A stretch of DNA of 64,000 nt. It comes from an uncultured Flavobacteriaceae bacterium. Lineage in GTDB: Bacteria > Bacteroidota > Bacteroidia > Flavobacteriales > Flavobacteriaceae. A model generated the notes under the pieces. It had not been told where the DNA came from and did no database searches. It saw only the letters and a program-made list of their open reading frames with translations. The stretch spans positions 1 through 64,000 of the forward strand of contig CALDYU010000025.1 of the NCBI GenBank assembly GCA_937944485.1. The letters run 5' to 3'. Every line of letters starts with the position of its first letter. The first letter of the stretch is position 1. Of this stretch, positions 24,214 through 32,647 are shown piece by piece. The translations under genes were made by a program, and so were the position numbers.

Positions 24214-26511
24214 CTACATTTTAACAAGTTTAACTTTTATAGATTTACTTATAGGTGTATTACTCTTGTCGGCAAAGTGATTAAAGGGTACCAAAACATT
24301 GGTCTCGGGAAAATAAGCTGCTAAATTGCTTTGGGGTATCGCATAGGGAATTACTTTAAACCGAGGAGCCGTTCGCAAGATACCGTCATACTCACTGCGA
24401 ATAGCAACAACATCTTGTGCGGCCAGTCCGGCCTCGTGCATATCTTTTTGGTTCATGAACAGAACCCGACGTTCATTATAAATGCCGCGATAACGATCAT
24501 CTAAACCATAAATAGTCGTATTAAACTGATCGTGCGAACGCATGGTCATCAGTAAATATTCATCCTTTTCTAAATGATGCTCAGGCATGGTATTAATTGT
24601 CAACTGGGCTTTCCCTTCTGGGAGTTTACTAAAATCTAATTCGCGTACATTATTCGGCAGGTAATACCCCGCTCCTTTTGATCGGTGCTCCGTGTTACTA
24701 AAACCGCTAATCACTTGATCTATTTTTTGGCGAATAAGCTCATAATTTTCCCCCATAGCTTTCCAGTTCATCGAATGCTTACCTTCAAAGTAAGTATCTG
24801 CAATGGCCGCAATCATTTCGGGTTCACTCCTTATAGCATCTGTGATCGGTTGCAAAAGTCCGCGAGACTGGCGTACTTGACCCATACTATTCTCAATGGT
24901 AATATTTCTTAGTTTTCCGTTTTTTATGTCCTTTTCCGAACGGCCGTATGTGGGTAAAATCAATGCAATTTTTCCCGTGACCAAATGGCTGCGATTTAGT
25001 TTGGTACTAATCTGAACCGTAAAATCACAGTTTTGAATCGCCTCAGCGGTGTAGGTCGTATCAGAGGCAGCCATTAAAAAATTACCGCCTAAACACATGA
25101 AGAATTTGGCAGCACCATCGTGCATGGCTTTCATCGCCGCTACGGTATCATAGCCTTCTTGCTTAGGAGGTACAAAACCTAAAAATTGTTCTATATTTTT
25201 ATTCAAGGTTTCATTTACAAAGTGCATAATACCCACACTGCGATCACCTTGTACGTTGCTATGGCCTCTTACCGGGCAAGTACCCGCATTTGGTTTGCCA
25301 ATCGCACCTTTTAAGAGTAGTAGATTTACATATTCACGAATATTGGCAACTCCATTCTTATGCTGTGTTAAACCCATTGCCCAACACACAACTATTTTTG
25401 ATTTCTTTGCCAATAAAGTAACAGTCTCTTCTATTTTTTCTTTGCTAACACCACATTGCGCCAACAAAAGCTTTTCATCAAAGGTTTTTAAATTGTCTAA
25501 CAAATTTTGATAACCAGCTACATAAGTCTTTAAAAACTCATGATCAAAGATGTCATTTTTAATGCTATCTAAGGCCGCTAATTTTATCAAAATAAGTTTT
25601 ATTAATGCAATATCTTGATTGATTTTTACGGGCAAATGAATATCAGCAATACTTTGAGGCGGACCCACCCACCCTTTTAAGTGCTGCGGATTTTTGAAAT
25701 TTACGAGTCCTGATTCCTCTAGAGGATTTATGCTTATCACCTTTCCACCGTTCTCCTTACATTTTGCTAAAGCCGATAACATTCTCGGATGATTCGTGCC
25801 AGGGTTTTGCCCAGCTACAATGACCACCTCAGCCTCATATAAATCTTCTAGTTTTACAGAACCCTTACCAATGCCTAATGTTTCACTCAATGCAACGCCA
25901 CTAGATTCGTGACACATATTCGAGCAATCGGGCATGTTGTTCGTTCCAAAAGCACGCGCAAACATGCCATATAAAAATGCAGCTTCATTACTGGAACGCC
26001 CTGAAGTATAAAAAATAGCTTCGTTTGGCGACTCTAATTTTTTTAATTCCGCAGCAATCAGTGCATAGGCTTCTGTCCAAGCAATCGGTTCGTAATGAAT
26101 ACTACCTTCTCGCAATACAAAAGGCGCCACTATGCGACCTAATTTATTCAATTCATAATCGGTCAATTGCGAAAGTTCTTCTACAGAATGTCTTTTAAAA
26201 AATGTAGCATCTACTTGAGCGGTAGTTGCTTCGTCTGCCAGTGCTTTAGCTCCATTTTCACAATACTCCCCTATTTTAGATGGATTCTCTGGATCGGGCC
26301 AAGCACAACTGGGGCAACTAAATCCATCATGTTGATTCATCGAAGAAAGCGCTTTCATAGAACGAGCCACCCCCATTTCTTTAAAGCTATGACGTAATGC
26401 TTCCTTCACCCCGAGAGCACCTGCGGCAATGCGCACTGGCTCTTTTAGTTTTAAATCTAAAAAATCTTGATTGCCCGTAATAGATACTTTTCTCCGAAAT
26501 TTAGCTGCCAT
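24214..26511 (-). CDS. FdhF/YdeP family molybdopterin oxidoreductase
   Basis: 765 residues. The protein matches YdeP of the formate dehydrogenase alpha family: an N-terminal SCPSC...CENGAK cluster near 67-83 (SFSCPSCAWPD type), a SSNEAAFLYGMFARA region with the NMPDCSNMCHESSG block, and the bis-MGD-binding C-terminal domain (LLMTMRSHDQFNTTIYG, MHEAGLAAQDVV). It should bind molybdopterin guanine dinucleotide; the in vivo substrate of YdeP proteins is not established. No signal peptide, so cytoplasmic. No molybdenum cofactor or transport genes are nearby. Confidence 0.92.
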   Translation of the reverse strand: MAAKFRRKVSITGNQDFLDLKLKEPVRIAAGALGVKEALRHSFKEMGVARSMKALSSMNQHDGFSCPSCAWPDPENPSKIGEYCENGAKALADEATTAQVDATFFKRHSVEELSQLTDYELNKLGRIVAPFVLREGSIHYEPIAWTEAYALIAAELKKLESPNEAIFYTSGRSSNEAAFLYGMFARAFGTNNMPDCSNMCHESSGVALSETLGIGKGSVKLEDLYEAEVVIVAGQNPGTNHPRMLSALAKCKENGGKVISINPLEESGLVNFKNPQHLKGWVGPPQSIADIHLPVKINQDIALIKLILIKLAALDSIKNDIFDHEFLKTYVAGYQNLLDNLKTFDEKLLLAQCGVSKEKIEETVTLLAKKSKIVVCWAMGLTQHKNGVANIREYVNLLLLKGAIGKPNAGTCPVRGHSNVQGDRSVGIMHFVNETLNKNIEQFLGFVPPKQEGYDTVAAMKAMHDGAAKFFMCLGGNFLMAASDTTYTAEAIQNCDFTVQISTKLNRSHLVTGKIALILPTYGRSEKDIKNGKLRNITIENSMGQVRQSRGLLQPITDAIRSEPEMIAAIADTYFEGKHSMNWKAMGENYELIRQKIDQVISGFSNTEHRSKGAGYYLPNNVRELDFSKLPEGKAQLTINTMPEHHLEKDEYLLMTMRSHDQFNTTIYGLDDRYRGIYNERRVLFMNQKDMHEAGLAAQDVVAIRSEYDGILRTAPRFKVIPYAIPQSNLAAYFPETNVLVPFNHFADKSNTPISKSIKVKLVKM

Positions 26512-26570
26512 ACTTGCCTAGATTACCACCCTAAATTACCTTTTTATTGCGATATGATTCCATTAAAAAA

Positions 26571-26578
26571 CAAAATTA
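26571..26578 (-). promoter_or_regulatory. -7 promoter box of the YdeP-type gene
   Basis: TAATTTTG on the minus strand matches TAnnTTTG, 59 bases before the start codon. No clear TTTG lies at standard spacing. Confidence 0.45.
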
Positions 26579-26642
26579 CAGAGATACACCACAACTTTCT
26601 CTTGCTACGCATCATTTCTTTTCTCACCCTGTAAAGGCACGC

Positions 26643-26733
26643 TATATTTGGGGTGTAATTAAGAAATAAAATTTTTCATTTTCATATAGTGTTCTCATAA
26701 AAGAGCTTCGATCGAAAGACGGAGCTCTTTTTA
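26643..26733 (+). ncRNA. Candidate small RNA with own promoter and terminator
   Basis: TATATTTG (26643-26650) is an exact -7 box. About 50 bases later a hairpin (26699-26732; AAAAGAGCT and AGCTCTTTT) is followed by T residues, giving a transcript of about 75-80 bases with no open frame. The region between YdeP and the lipoprotein gene has no other candidate gene. The weak -33 region lowers confidence. Possible relation to a flavobacterial structured RNA such as Flavo-1 cannot be judged by eye. Confidence 0.4.
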
Positions 26734-26898
26734 GTTCGTATTTAAATTACTTCTAACATTTTCTTCGTTAATCTTTACATTACAAATATTTCTTTTTGGG
26801 TTTGCTAGTAAAATCCTTAGTTCTTACTCGCACATCTTAAACTATCTCATCGAAAATTTAAGGTCTTTCAAACGTATTCATGTTAAAAATTTGTTAAT
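26734..26898. other. Intergenic stretch, nothing recognised
   Basis: AT-rich sequence between the candidate small RNA and the hairpin upstream of lipoprotein locus 2. No open frame, promoter match or repeat is evident. Confidence 0.5.
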
Positions 26899-26935
26899 CC
26901 AATGAAAACCTCCAAAATCTAGAGGTTTTCATTGG
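26899..26935 (+). terminator. Strong hairpin upstream of lipoprotein locus 2
   Basis: A perfect 14-bp stem (CCAATGAAAACCTC and its complement) with a 9-base loop, followed after nine bases by a run of 14 T. It may terminate an upstream transcript or form part of the lipoprotein control region, as a similar hairpin stands before the related locus at 6781. Confidence 0.6.
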
Positions 26936-26944
26936 TGTAGTTTG

Positions 26945-26985
26945 TTTTTTTTTTTTTTGAAATTTATACTAGTCCTATGTTTTTG
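26945..26985 (+). promoter_or_regulatory. Poly-T promoter of lipoprotein locus 2
   Basis: Fourteen consecutive T (26945-26958) end in TTTG; 16 bases later comes TATGTTTTTG, then GCGCAAA and a leader ending TTATTAATTTTAAAATT. Order, spacing and leader match the locus at 6824-6917. The T tract at the -33 position is a typical slippage site. Confidence 0.55.
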
Positions 26986-27043
26986 CGCAAACTACAATTT
27001 AGGGATTAAGAGATATTTTTTATTAATTTTAAAATTTGAAAAA

Positions 27044-27748
27044 ATGAAATTTTATAACCAAATTAACGATTCAATCAAAAAAATTAGTAAAGGAATGATA
27101 GCTATTTTTACTATCAAAATTTTACTATTAGGAGGAATATTTATTTTTCAATCTTGTCTCAACGATTTTGAAGAAGTAAATGATGGTTCCGAACAAAAAT
27201 TGGCCATAACTAAATTCAAAAGTATCGTAATTAAAACAACACCTAAAATTCGAAGTGTTATTGAAAAGCAGCACCTTCTAACTGCTAAAGGCTTAAGCAC
27301 AAATAAAGCAAACGTAAAAGCCGAAAAAGAAATTAACTCAGCTATTGCTCCAATAATTAGTGGTACCAAAGAACTGTTAAGAACTTTTGATCTGACTGAA
27401 TCCGATTTGGCCGAAGTATTTGATGATCCAAATGATCCAAGAATTTCTATAGTTGGTTTAACCATATTAGCTTCAGAAAATAATGAGGGTAATCAAATAG
27501 CTATGAATTTTGCAAGTATCTTAGGAACAAGTGTTTATGCCCAAAGTTGGGGAGATATTGGTAGATGTGCTGCAGCTGCCCTTGGGGTTGACCTCATTTA
27601 TGGTCTTACTGACGCTGGCGCAAGTGCAGCGTGGAAGAGAAAAGCGTTAAAAAAATTATTTAAAAAAGTAGCTACTCGAATATTAGGGCCTGTAGGTGTT
27701 GCGATAGCAATAGCCGAATTTGGAATATGTGTAGCGGGTGTAAAATAA
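27044..27748 (+). CDS. Uncharacterised lipoprotein with bacteriocin-like C-terminus (locus 2)
   Basis: 234 residues from ATG 27044. The N-terminus has a long charged segment, then a hydrophobic helix ending at IFQSC, a lipoprotein signal. Residues 45-165 are polar with helical periodicity. After SWGDIGRC comes a 65-residue end that is Ala/Gly-rich, contains the basic stretch WKRKALKKLFKK and closes with LGPVGVAIAIAEFGICVAGVK-type hydrophobic residues. Such glycine/alanine ends with cysteines occur in many uncharacterised Bacteroidota proteins and resemble bacteriocin-like or pore-forming peptides, but no activity is known. A two-helix membrane protein follows after seven bases. Promoter and leader match those of the frameshifted lipoprotein gene at 6915. 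Confidence 0.7.
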   Translation: MKFYNQINDSIKKISKGMIAIFTIKILLLGGIFIFQSCLNDFEEVNDGSEQKLAITKFKSIVIKTTPKIRSVIEKQHLLTAKGLSTNKANVKAEKEINSAIAPIISGTKELLRTFDLTESDLAEVFDDPNDPRISIVGLTILASENNEGNQIAMNFASILGTSVYAQSWGDIGRCAAAALGVDLIYGLTDAGASAAWKRKALKKLFKKVATRILGPVGVAIAIAEFGICVAGVK

Positions 27749-27755
27749 ATAAATT

Positions 27756-27965
27756 ATGGATTTGTATCTATTGACATACATTTTTTTACAGTTAGCCAGT
27801 GCAATTATTATTTATAAAGGTTATGTAGATTTTCGTAAAATAATAACTAACAAATCGACAGAACTAAAGTTAAAATTCCGATTGCTACTGATCCCGATTA
27901 TTTTAATTATTGCAGGATTATATTATTTTACGCGTCATATTTTTGACTTAATTGAAAAATACTAA
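27756..27965 (+). CDS. Small two-helix membrane protein
   Basis: 69 residues with membrane helices at about 3-22 and 44-62, joined by a basic loop (RKIITNKSTELKLKFR). No family recognised. It starts seven bases after the lipoprotein gene, so the two are almost certainly co-transcribed. Size and position are those of an immunity or accessory protein, which is inference only. Two other two-helix proteins of 60 and 62 residues lie at the decayed locus 52571-53067. Confidence 0.65.
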   Translation: MDLYLLTYIFLQLASAIIIYKGYVDFRKIITNKSTELKLKFRLLLIPIILIIAGLYYFTRHIFDLIEKY

Positions 27966-28055
27966 AGAACGTATTTCTTAATCAGGGCTTTTTAAGTGAT
28001 AATACTTCAGATTTTATAACAAAATACTAAGTAATTGTAAGAGTCTTCATTTATT

Positions 28056-28091
28056 ACCTTCCACTGAGTTCAGCGTCAGTGGAAGGTTTTA
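28056..28091 (+). terminator. Terminator after the lipoprotein/membrane-protein pair
   Basis: ACCTTCCACTGA pairs with TCAGTGGAAGGT (12 bp, 8-base loop), followed by TTTT. Confidence 0.85.
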
Positions 28092-28289
28092 TCTTTAAAT
28101 TAATAAGGAATAATTTGCTCATATTTTTATTAAAGACAAAAACATCCAAATCACTTCAACACGGCTAATATAACTTATCTACTCTTTTCATATAGCATAG
28201 ATTTCTCTTCTTTGGAAGGAAAAAATCGCGATGTCATAATGCGCTATCTCTCCGTATGCATACTCCCATTTTTTTGATACCTTCACTAC
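28092..28289. other. Upstream region of xylB, no gene seen
   Basis: AT-rich spacer. It must hold the promoter and any operator of xylB-xylA, but I find no exact TAnnTTTG box and no xylose-regulator gene nearby. Confidence 0.45.
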
Positions 28290-29768
28290 ATGTTTTTTAT
28301 AGGAATAGATCTAGGAAGCTCTTCAGTGAAAATCGCTTTGGTAGCAGCAGCAACAGGAAAATGTATTGGATTAGTACAAGAACCTGAAAAAGAAATGTCT
28401 ATTCATGCGGCAAAGAAAGGATGGGCAGAACAAGATCCGGAAGATTGGTGGCAAAATACCTGTAGAGGTATTAAACGACTAATCGCTGAACATGCCATTT
28501 CAAAAAATGAAATCAAAGGTATTGGAATTGCCTATCAAATGCACGGCTTGGTGTTAGTTGATAAAGACGGTAAGCTTTTGCGCAAATCCATCATCTGGTG
28601 CGACAGCCGTTCCGTTGCGATCGGCAACAAAGCCTATTCGGAAATTGGATCTGAAATTTGCGATTCAAAATTATTAAACGCTCCAGCAAATTTCACAGCC
28701 TCTAAATTGGCTTGGGTGAAAGAAAATGAGCCAGAGACCTATAAGAGAACAGCAAAATTCATGCTGCCTGGAGATTATATTGCCTATCGCTTTTCAAATC
28801 GCATCAATACAACAGTTACTGGTCTTTCTGAAGGTATTTTTTGGAATTTTAAGGAGGATCAAATTTCATCTGAAATCATGACTCATTTTGGTTTTGATGC
28901 GGATTTAACGCCAGACATTGTAGCTACAACGGGTGTACAATCGCGTCTGTCGAAAACTGGGGCTTTTGAAAGCGGATTGGTCGAAGGAATTCCAATTTTA
29001 TACAGAGCTGGGGATCAGCCAAACAATGCGCTCTCATTAAATGTCTTCAAAGTTGGTGAGATTGCAGCTACGGGAGGTACTTCTGGAGTAGTTTATGCTA
29101 TAACAGATTCGCCTATTGTAAAAGAAACTTCACGTGTTAATCATTTTGCACATGTTAACTATATCAAGGGAACTACCAAACGAATTGGAAAATTACTATG
29201 TATTAATGGTGCTGGTATTCAATACAGGTGGTTATTAAACAATCTATCCGTTTCTACGTATGAAGAAATGAATGAACTTGCGGGTGCCACTGAAGTAGGA
29301 GCCGATGGTGTACTTCTATTGCCTTTTGGCAATGGTGCCGAACGAATGTTAGGGAACAAAACTATTGGAACTAGAATTTTAGGATTAGATCTCAACCGAC
29401 ATTCAAAAAGTCACTTGTGTAGAGCTGCTTTAGAAGGCATCGCATTTTCTTTTGTTTATGGCATTAAAATAATGATTGCTGATGGCGTAAAACCCTCAGT
29501 GATACGAGCAGGAAACGACAACCTATTTCGTTCTAAGATTTTTGCAGAAACCATTAGCACATTAACTGGCCAAGAAATTGAAATTTATAATACAACAGGG
29601 GCTATTGGTGCTGCAAGAGCCTGCAGTATTGAAAAAGATGGTTTTGATAAATTTACCGCGTACATGGAGCAGGATTATGTAACCACTTTTAAACCTATGA
29701 AAAACAAAGTCTTATACGAAGAAGCCTACAGAAATTGGGAAAAAGAACTTAAATTGATCACCGAATAA
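28290..29768 (+). CDS. xylB: Xylulokinase
   Basis: 492 residues, standard for the FGGY carbohydrate kinases. The N-terminal phosphate loop is [17 protein letters not shown], the substrate segment includes [13 protein letters not shown], and the catalytic Asp is in [10 protein letters not shown] near residue 245; the second ATP-binding part is in [14 protein letters not shown] near 410. It phosphorylates D-xylulose to xylulose 5-phosphate. It stands 11 bases upstream of xylA, so the pair converts xylose to the pentose phosphate pathway. Confidence 0.95.
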   Translation: MFFIGIDLGSSSVKIALVAAATGKCIGLVQEPEKEMSIHAAKKGWAEQDPEDWWQNTCRGIKRLIAEHAISKNEIKGIGIAYQMHGLVLVDKDGKLLRKSIIWCDSRSVAIGNKAYSEIGSEICDSKLLNAPANFTASKLAWVKENEPETYKRTAKFMLPGDYIAYRFSNRINTTVTGLSEGIFWNFKEDQISSEIMTHFGFDADLTPDIVATTGVQSRLSKTGAFESGLVEGIPILYRAGDQPNNALSLNVFKVGEIAATGGTSGVVYAITDSPIVKETSRVNHFAHVNYIKGTTKRIGKLLCINGAGIQYRWLLNNLSVSTYEEMNELAGATEVGADGVLLLPFGNGAERMLGNKTIGTRILGLDLNRHSKSHLCRAALEGIAFSFVYGIKIMIADGVKPSVIRAGNDNLFRSKIFAETISTLTGQEIEIYNTTGAIGAARACSIEKDGFDKFTAYMEQDYVTTFKPMKNKVLYEEAYRNWEKELKLITE

Positions 29769-29779
29769 AAAATAATACA

Positions 29780-31105
29780 ATGGCAGTAATAGGAGATAAA
29801 GAATATTTTAAAGGCATCCCCGAAATAAGATTCGAAGGCAAAGATTCTGACAATCCTTTGGCGTATAAATTCTACAATGCAGAACAAAAAGTAGCAGGTA
29901 AAACCATGCGTGAGCACTTCAAGTTTGCAATGGCGTATTGGCATACCTTATGCGGTACAGGCGGAGATCCTTTTGGCCCGGGCACTAAAGTTTTTCCATG
30001 GGCTATACATTCTGACCCTATTCAAGCGGCTAAAGATAAAGCGGATGCAGCTTTTGAGTTTCTGACCAAAATGGGATTTGATTACTACTGTTTCCATGAT
30101 TTCGATCTAGTAGATGAAGCAAAAAACTTGGTGGAATCTGAAAAGAGGGTACATCAAATAGTAGATTATCTAAAGCAAAAACAGGAAGCTTCTGATGTGA
30201 AATTACTTTGGGGTACGGCAAATTGCTTTTCCAATCCCAAATATATGAATGGTGCAGCTTCGAACCCTGACTTTAAAGTTTTGGCGCACGCTGGGGCGCA
30301 GGTAAAAATAGCCTTAGATGCTACCATTGCGCTCGGGGGTGAAAATTATGTATTCTGGGGTGGTCGTGAAGGCTATATGTCACTACTGAATACCGATATG
30401 AAATTAGAACAAGACAATATAGGTCGCTTTTTAAACATGGCCAGAGACTATGCTAGAAAACAAGGCTTTAAGGGCTCCTTTTTTATTGAACCAAAACCTA
30501 TGGAGCCTACCAAACATCAATATGATTTTGATGCCGCCACTTCTATTAATTCCATTCGCCAATATGGACTAGAAAATGACTTTAAATTAAATATTGAAGT
30601 CAACCACGCCACTTTAGCCCAACATACCTTTCAACACGAATTACAGGTTGCCGCTAATGCGGGTATGCTTGGAAGTATCGATGCTAATAGGGGTGATTAT
30701 CAAAATGGTTGGGATACAGATCAATTTCCTAATAATGTGCTTGAAACGGCAGAAGCTATGTTGGTATTGTTAAAATCTGGTGGACTTCAAGGTGGCGGAA
30801 TTAATTTTGATGCGAAGACAAGGCGTAATTCAACTGACCTTGAAGATATTTTTATCGCACATATTGGTGGAGCGGACACTTTTGCCCGAGCACTTTTAGT
30901 AGCCGATGCAGTACTCAGCAATTCAAAATACGAAGAATTATTAGCCAAACGCTATGCTTCATATGAAACGGGAGAAGGAGCAGCATTCATTAAAGGCAAC
31001 TTAAAACTTGAAGATTTATCAAATTATGCCAAAACCAATGGAGAACCAGAACAGCTTAGTGGTAAACAAGAACTTTACGAAAATATAATTAATCAACACC
31101 TTTGA
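29780..31105 (+). CDS. xylA: Xylose isomerase
   Basis: 441 residues, the class II length. The catalytic His lies in [11 protein letters not shown] near 110, the metal/substrate sites in [11 protein letters not shown] (near 190), [15 protein letters not shown] (near 236-250) and [18 protein letters not shown] (near 297-315). It isomerises D-xylose to D-xylulose and needs divalent metals. It follows xylB directly. No xylose transporter or regulator is found in the window. Confidence 0.97.
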   Translation: MAVIGDKEYFKGIPEIRFEGKDSDNPLAYKFYNAEQKVAGKTMREHFKFAMAYWHTLCGTGGDPFGPGTKVFPWAIHSDPIQAAKDKADAAFEFLTKMGFDYYCFHDFDLVDEAKNLVESEKRVHQIVDYLKQKQEASDVKLLWGTANCFSNPKYMNGAASNPDFKVLAHAGAQVKIALDATIALGGENYVFWGGREGYMSLLNTDMKLEQDNIGRFLNMARDYARKQGFKGSFFIEPKPMEPTKHQYDFDAATSINSIRQYGLENDFKLNIEVNHATLAQHTFQHELQVAANAGMLGSIDANRGDYQNGWDTDQFPNNVLETAEAMLVLLKSGGLQGGGINFDAKTRRNSTDLEDIFIAHIGGADTFARALLVADAVLSNSKYEELLAKRYASYETGEGAAFIKGNLKLEDLSNYAKTNGEPEQLSGKQELYENIINQHL

Positions 31106-31352
31106 TCAACGTATTGAAAAATTAAAGAATATTACAGCCTAATTTTCTACATCCTTATTTATTGAAGACCCTAAAGTTTTTAGCGCTACAACTTCTATAA
31201 ACCCTAAATGATATAATTATCTCTTTCTAAAATGTGTGAGCTAGTGTTTCTAGGTATTATAAATAAGTTATATTATTCTTCAATCAAATTTCCAATTTCT
31301 TCCTACAAATAAATCTCAATCACTTACAAATAAAAGTTTCTGAAAAGGCAAA
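31106..31352. other. Non-coding region after xylA, nothing recognised
   Basis: AT-rich sequence without a convincing open frame; no clear terminator for xylBA is seen by eye. Confidence 0.45.
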
Positions 31353-31360
31353 TACCTTTG
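31353..31360 (+). promoter_or_regulatory. -7 promoter box of CAP lipoprotein gene
   Basis: TACCTTTG, an exact TAnnTTTG match. If used, it would give an unusually long leader of about 265 bases before the start at 31632. Confidence 0.5.
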
Positions 31361-31631
31361 CATCGATTGTTGTTGATCTATACTTTTTACACTTCACCGA
31401 TGCTCTTATAATTCGAATATCTATCAACTGTAAATTTTCTCCGATTTGAGGTTAAAATATCGATAAAGAAACCTCTTTTTACGATGATTTTTTTGTTGCA
31501 ATTCATCGATGAAGTCAATGTAGGTCGATTCTTACGTCTTGTCGAATTTTCTACACCACACAAAGAGTTTATCTGCCTCAAAGAACCTGTTGAAGTAGTT
31601 TCGCTGTGTAAATCAATAACAATTAAACATC

Positions 31632-32120
31632 ATGAAAATTTCAAATCTTATTCTTTTTATCGCCATTGCAACTTTTGCTTCTTGTTCTTCTAATGCTACT
31701 GAAGAAGACCAATTTTACGAGAGTGTTTCTTCAAAAAAAGAAATTACCCTATCTGAAGATGAAAATTCACTATTAGATGTTATTAATGAATATAGACAGT
31801 CAATTGGGTTGAACAAATTAATTATGAACCCTTCGATATATGAATTCGCTAAAGAACATAATACTTATATGATTGAAAATTCATCAATCAGTCACACAAA
31901 TTTCTCTTTACGTGCCGAAAAGGTGAAAAAAAATACAAACGCTAAAAATGTAGCGGAAAACGTTGCTCGCTTCTATCATAACAATACGGGGGTCCTTAAT
32001 GGCTGGATAAACAGTCCAACACATAAAGCAACGCTAGAAGGCAACTTTACGCATACCGTGATAAGTATTACTACCGATGTTGACGGTAAAAAATATTACA
32101 CCCAGCTATTTTATAACTAA
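31632..32120 (+). CDS. CAP (SCP/PR-1-like) domain lipoprotein
   Basis: 162 residues. A lipoprotein signal ends at FASCSS. The CAP domain occupies about 45-162: LLDVINEYRQSIGLNKL, then a cavity His in SISHTNF, the ENVAR motif and the GWINSPTHKATLEGNFTH block, all hallmarks of bacterial YkwD-like proteins. These are secreted or surface proteins whose molecular function is poorly defined. The gene stands alone with a terminator behind it. Confidence 0.88.
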   Translation: MKISNLILFIAIATFASCSSNATEEDQFYESVSSKKEITLSEDENSLLDVINEYRQSIGLNKLIMNPSIYEFAKEHNTYMIENSSISHTNFSLRAEKVKKNTNAKNVAENVARFYHNNTGVLNGWINSPTHKATLEGNFTHTVISITTDVDGKKYYTQLFYN

Positions 32121-32147
32121 TTGAGATAATGTTTTTTGATTTACACC

Positions 32148-32180
32148 AAAGCTGTCTAACCTTTTTTAGGCAGCTTTTTA
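32148..32180 (+). terminator. Terminator after CAP lipoprotein gene
   Basis: AAAGCTGTCTAA pairs with TTAGGCAGCTTT with one G-U pair, followed by T residues. Confidence 0.8.
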
Positions 32181-32260
32181 ATTTGTATTTAACATTGTAC
32201 ATAACTCGGCAAGCTCAGAAACAATACACGTATAGTTCTATATACTATTGATAAAAAAAC

Positions 32261-32296
32261 AAAACCCTGTCAATCAATTCATTAACAGGATTTTTG
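32261..32296 (-). terminator. Second terminator-like hairpin, probably belonging to the tRNA-Leu remnant
   Basis: AAAACCCTGT pairs with ACAGGATTTT except one position; T/A runs flank both sides. On the minus strand it lies after the tRNA-Leu remnant. Confidence 0.55.
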
Positions 32297-32334
32297 TATT
32301 CAAGGTGGCCCCGAGACTTCGGGGGAACCCACAC
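32296..32334 (-). pseudogene. Truncated tRNA-Leu copy (3' end)
   Basis: On the top strand GTATTCAAGGTGG and AACCCACAC match the 3' end and T-stem of the intact tRNA-Leu at 32383-32463. Between them the T-loop sequence is replaced by a 17-base palindromic element. No cloverleaf can form. Confidence 0.75.
32309..32324. repeat. Palindrome CCCCGA-GACT-TCGGGG inside tRNA-Leu remnant
   Basis: Six-base perfect stem with GACT loop. It is the same CCCGA/TCGGG type as the palindrome in the tRNA-Asp remnant at 493-506 and marks the junction of the broken tRNA in both cases. Confidence 0.75.
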
Positions 32335-32352
32335 ACCCATTTAATCCATAAA

Positions 32353-32380
32353 AAAACCTTCCCCAAAAAAGGAAGGTTTT
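32353..32380 (-). terminator. Terminator of tRNA-Leu
   Basis: AAAACCTTCC and GGAAGGTTTT form a 10-bp stem with an 8-base loop; on the minus strand it is followed by T residues, just after the tRNA. Confidence 0.85.
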
Positions 32381-32382
32381 CG

Positions 32383-32463
32383 TACTCGAGGTGGGAATCG
32401 AACCCACACTCCAAAGGAACTGGATTTTGAATCCAGCGCGTCTACCAGTTCCGCCACTCGAGC
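32383..32463 (-). tRNA. tRNA-Leu (anticodon CAA)
   Basis: On the minus strand: acceptor GCTCGAG with CTCGAGT (first pair G-U), D-arm with GAACTGGTAGAC, anticodon stem CTGGA/TCCAG with loop TTCAAAA (anticodon CAA), a short variable arm and T-arm GTGGGTTCGATTCCCAC. The leucine-type D-arm and variable arm fit. CCA is not encoded. It reads UUG codons. Confidence 0.95.
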
Positions 32464-32503
32464 ATGTCCGCCTAAAGCGCAACAATTCTAAAATTTAGGT
32501 GTG

Positions 32504-32533
32504 CAAAGCTAAAAAATAATTTTAATCTCCAAA
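32504..32533 (-). promoter_or_regulatory. Promoter of tRNA-Leu
   Basis: On the minus strand TTTG, 18-base spacer, then TAGCTTTG: a full match to the flavobacterial consensus. Confidence 0.8.
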
Positions 32534-32554
32534 TGAAAATAACAACAATTATCC

Positions 32555-32584
32555 TTTAGCAACACAAATTAATTTTTAAATTTG
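32555..32584 (+). promoter_or_regulatory. Promoter of prs
   Basis: TTTAG, 17-base spacer, then TAAATTTG (exact -7 box), 64 bases before the prs start. It lies back to back with the tRNA-Leu promoter. Confidence 0.7.
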
Positions 32585-32647
32585 CACCTCCCTAAAGCTA
32601 AGGGTTTTAGCAAGGGGATTTAGTGGTAAAAAAACAACCAATTAATA

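Noticed and set aside
28092..28289. Xylose operator upstream of xylB
   Set aside because: No clear palindrome or regulator binding pattern could be identified by eye.
32248..32485. Open frames across the tRNA-Leu region on both strands
   Set aside because: They run through the tRNA and terminators and are chance frames.
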